Source of the DNA: Eopsaltria australis
Lineage: Eukaryota > Chordata > Aves > Passeriformes > Petroicidae
Assembly: GCA_034509425.1 (NCBI GenBank)
Contig: JAVTVJ010000049.1
Coordinates: 682,001 to 746,000, forward strand
DNA: 64,000 nt
Reading direction: 5' to 3'
Position 1 is the first letter of the stretch. Each line of letters opens with the position of its first letter. Shown here piece after piece: positions 60,331-64,000 of the stretch. The translations under genes were made by a program, and so were the position numbers. The notes under the pieces were generated by a model, which searched no databases, was not told the DNA's origin, and was given only the letters and a program-made list of their open reading frames with translations.

Positions 60331-63300
60331 TATGTGGTGCTATTTTCAGTTATTTCTGAACCAAACTGTATAATTGGCAATATAACAGACAATGTATTCC
60401 AGATATTTCAGGGGGTGTGTCATCTTCTGATCCTTCCCCTAATTTCTAGGCCAAGTAAAAACCAATTTTGGTTGTGAAGTCAAGAAAAGTCTACAATGCA
60501 GTTGGGAACTTGAATTGCATCTTTAATCAAACTGGCAGGGATAGGTAATCGAAGCATCAGCAGAAATTTTGGTGTGGGCTGGAAAGGAGAAAGTTTGTTT
60601 CCACATGCTCCTCTTGGCCATCCTGCAGTGAGGCTCAAACAGGTTGGTCTGTTCCTGCTGACATTACACCCCGTGCCCACAGTGCAGTTGTGCCTTGACA
60701 GCAGGTTGGCAGCAGCAGTTCTAAATCTGCTGATGGACAAGGAGCCCATAGTGTCTACTGTGCCATCTGGGAATCACGGCAGTCCCTAAGTGCCATCCTA
60801 CCAAACCGAGTCATGTTGTTGCAGACCCTGAGCCTAGTAACAGGAAAAATAGCTGTGGGGTTTTTTTCAATATAGTTTACACTTTATGAACAGTTTTTAT
60901 ATGCTTTACCTTTGCCTAGGTTATTCAATGCTAAATTATAGTGAAATTCTTCCTAAACATGTTTGAAATTGCACGTTTATGAGGCTATATCTCAAGGTTT
61001 TCTATTTAATTAAAGCCCAAAGAGTCTTCAGTCTACATTTATTTTTCAGTTGTGTGGGTGTGTATGCGTGTATTTTCCTTAAATTGTATTTTTGCAATCT
61101 CATTTCTTCAGTGAAAGATTTTGAAGCAATAAAATGTTGCAAGTGTTACCATAGCGATAAAGATCTTAGAGTATGAAAAACAGTGTCTTGTTAAATCCCA
61201 CTATTGGGTTGGTACTCCTGCAGTTCCAGCATCAGTGTCTTTTACTCAGTGAATTTTCTGGTTTTTCTTTGAAATATGGAATGACTGTGACATCATATAG
61301 TAGTCATACATGAAGCAGAGAGGTCCACTAGCAGATACTTCACATGAGAGTGAGATGTGACTGGTTATGAGAATAAAATAAAACATCATTCCAAGTCCCA
61401 GGAAAGGTACGGGATGTGGCAGTTTTCTGATTTCTGCCACAGGAATCTAAGAATAAATATGTTAAAGCCAAATTGGTGTTAAATGAGTAGAAGAGAAAGG
61501 AGCATATTAGCAAAATCTTATGATCCCTGCATGCCAGTTAAAAGTGAATGAAATTATTATAATATTAATTAAAATCACCCAACAATGAATATACTCAAGT
61601 AGAAAGATTTGGACAAAACCATTTGAACATTCAACCATTTATATTAAATAAGAAGGGGTTTGTAACACTGCAGAGATATTATGCATGTATATATCTGATT
61701 CCTTAGCATTAATAGTGACAGGATATTTCAGTGTGCCAAGATTCTGTTGTTCAAAATTACTTCTTTTAATAAATCAACTCCTTGTTTCAAAAACTTATTG
61801 CCAAATATTGGACTTGACATTTGACATTTGTGAACTAAATTTTGTATCAATAGATAATTAAAAGACTCCTAGTACTCCAAGTCAATCTGCATATGCTCAA
61901 ATTTGATTTGAGGTCTTTTGTACTGTGTAGAAATCACTGTACATGAGATGAGTGCTATGCCATAGTAAAAAATATGTTATTTTCACAGTAGGAAAAAAAA
62001 AATTATATTCTGATTTCTTTTTTTTTACTTTGATATATATTTAAAATTTTTTAGTTTTCTCAGTAGATTTTTAACTTCTGCATAAGTTTCCAAATAGTGA
62101 GATTTATGAGGCTGCCCACCGTTTTTCTTCCCCTGCAATCCAAATCACCTTTTCTTCAACAAAATGTAAATGTGTTTATGTTTCACATCAGGTTAAGGAA
62201 AAATCAGCTTCCTCAGATCTCTTCTTTCCTCATGTCTTTCTGTGTCCAAGCGGTTTTTGAAAGTCAACCTCTTTTCATGTTTCCTCAGGTGCTTTGTAAG
62301 ACAACTGTGAAAGCAATGTTGTGGTTTCATTCATAATGCATATCTCAGATACTTTACTCTTTTCCTGTGGACAAATTAAGGATAAAAGATGTTGGATTCT
62401 GTGACAAGACTTGGCATGACTTACAGACCATTCCATTTAATCTTCAGGTGTTTGCTTTGGAAGGCAATTAGGCATCTCTATTCTTTTGAAGTTTCCCATA
62501 CATTAATATCCTCGTGTGTCTCCTTGCTCTTTTGGTTTTTTAATGTGTTTCATAACATAAAGATCAATATTGAAATGGCAGTGGCTTCTCACATCCCTGT
62601 GAATTTGTGATGATTTATCAACTATAAATGATTAACCTATTAAAGTCTGACAGCTAACTAAACACTTCTCAAATTTACATTTTTTTTTAATGCTATTACA
62701 CTGGTGTTTAGTACTTCCTTGTGGAATAGGTGTTTATAGAGTTTATTAGAATTATTTACTATATTAACCTTTGTTAAATGACCACAGTATTGGTGTATCT
62801 TTTCCTGAAAGAACGTAACTGAATTGCCTGTGCCACAGTTCCTTCCACTGTGGCATTTGGCAATGCTTTAAATCTCTCCTGAAGTCCCATTGCTTAATCA
62901 GTGGCAAGTTTGAAAGTCAATATGTAGAAATAGCAAACTGTAGAAAATTGGCTTCTGGAACAATATTTCAGTAGGAGTTACTCATCTATAGTTGAATACC
63001 ATGATTCTGCGTCTCATCGCGGGAGTATCTCAGGAGTAACAGTTTATATCAGGAAAGATATCATAATGTATTAAATACCAACTGATGCCTACAAAATAAA
63101 TAAATTTTCAGATATCTGGCTTACAATCATGAGTTCTTCTACCAGTCAGTAATAATGTAAAATTTGCAAGTATTTACCAGCTTCTTATTCAGCACAGGTA
63201 GACCGTCATGATATTAAACTTACGGATGTCTTTAGAAGAGTCACTGAAGCAATCTATTATCTGTGTAATTATGCAAAGAACATTTTTCCAATTGAAATGA

Positions 63301-64000
63301 ATTTTATGTGAATCAGGAAATTATCTAAAAATATCAGAGCTAATAATTTATCATTAGTTGCAATTAAATTGCCAGTGTATCATAGTACTGTTAGAACTTT
63401 ACAAACGTTTCAATCAATATTTTATGAAAAAAATCAATTTTTATCTGACTGTTGAGCTGTGCACTTCTCTTTCTGTATAGGATGTCAAGTATCATGTGGC
63501 AATATTTCCATTTTTATGGTTTAAGTAAGAGGGATAAAAAATACCAGTGGCATAGAACACATCAATTTTGGACAACATCTTTGTACTTTGATAGAAATTT
63601 AAATTTTTACAATAAATCAATAGTTCTTTTTGTAGTAAGAACTGATAAATAGGAGCAGGGCTGTGGTCGTGCATCTTTATTAATTTGCACATAGATTTAT
63701 TATTTTTTATTTGTTTAGATGTAGGGAAAATGCTTTAGAATTTGGGTATGTCAGCATTGCTTTATGTCACTCATTTGGTCTTTCCTGTGCCTTCTTTGGT
63801 ACCTGAATATTAGCTTGGAAAGATATGTATTGGTATATGTTTCAAGTGATCTGGTGTTCCTTTCGAATGCCATATTGATTAAGCCTCCTTAGCTATTTGG
63901 GATGTGAAGTCTCTTGCTGACAGGTTATGAGAATGCCTGCTGTAAAGAAACATAATGGCATCGCAGAGTGATTGCTCTAAATTACACAGAGCACGCAAGG
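60331..64000. other. unique AT-rich non-coding stretch, no gene recognised
   Basis: No exon or clear repeat to the right edge of the window. A GC-richer patch lies at about 60580-60790, with short frames on both strands and no domain I recognise. A near-match to an X-box lies at 61145-61158. The sequence at the right edge does not run into a recognisable gene. Confidence 0.65.

Noticed and set aside
1..64000. CRISPR arrays, operons, tRNA or rRNA genes
   Set aside because: No spaced direct-repeat array, no A/B-box cloverleaf and no rRNA sequence was recognised, and the repeats are those of a vertebrate genome.

Overview
The window reads as AT-rich, CpG-poor, non-coding vertebrate DNA. The recognisable interspersed repeats are CR1-family LINE pieces plus probable retroviral solo LTRs. 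No Alu, B1/B2 or L1 sequence was recognised. That combination points to a bird, and the CR1 and LTR subtypes resemble those I associate with songbirds. The species cannot be fixed from the sequence alone. The window is best read as a gene desert or the inside of a very large intron.

I found no protein-coding gene, tRNA, rRNA or CpG island. Every open frame is short (134 codons at most). The only frames with recognisable protein homology are decayed CR1 ORF2 pieces: the AP-endonuclease domain on the minus strand near 36.0-36.5 kb, and the reverse-transcriptase FxDD box with the 3' half near 23.5 kb.

Layout from left to right: a G/T-only low-complexity tract (53-250); unique AT-rich sequence; a TG/TA microsatellite (about 9.4 kb); two CR1 3' ends in the same orientation (9.74-10.08 kb); a probable solo LTR with TATA box and poly(A) signal (10.8-11.3 kb); unique sequence with an RFX X-box-like site (15.2 kb); a 0.9 kb CR1 copy (23.5-24.4 kb); a second probable LTR (28.3-28.7 kb); a perfect 20-bp palindrome that also reads as an X-box (30.4 kb); an ancient CR1-like 3' end (33.7-34.0 kb); the CR1 endonuclease fragment, which ends in A20 on its own sense strand (35.8-36.5 kb); an LTR-like GC-richer block (40.7-41.5 kb); a relatively well preserved CR1 3' end (50.1-50.5 kb); and a last antisense CR1 3' end (60.15-60.33 kb). 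The long stretches between hold only simple repeats, short exon-like pieces and possible regulatory motifs.

There is no operon, gene cluster or previously undescribed system that I can defend. The observations most worth a second look are the CR1 endonuclease fragment with an unexpected poly(A) tail, the X-box-like palindromes and a few exon-like open stretches. All calls were made by eye without alignment software, so repeat boundaries are good to roughly 10-50 bases.
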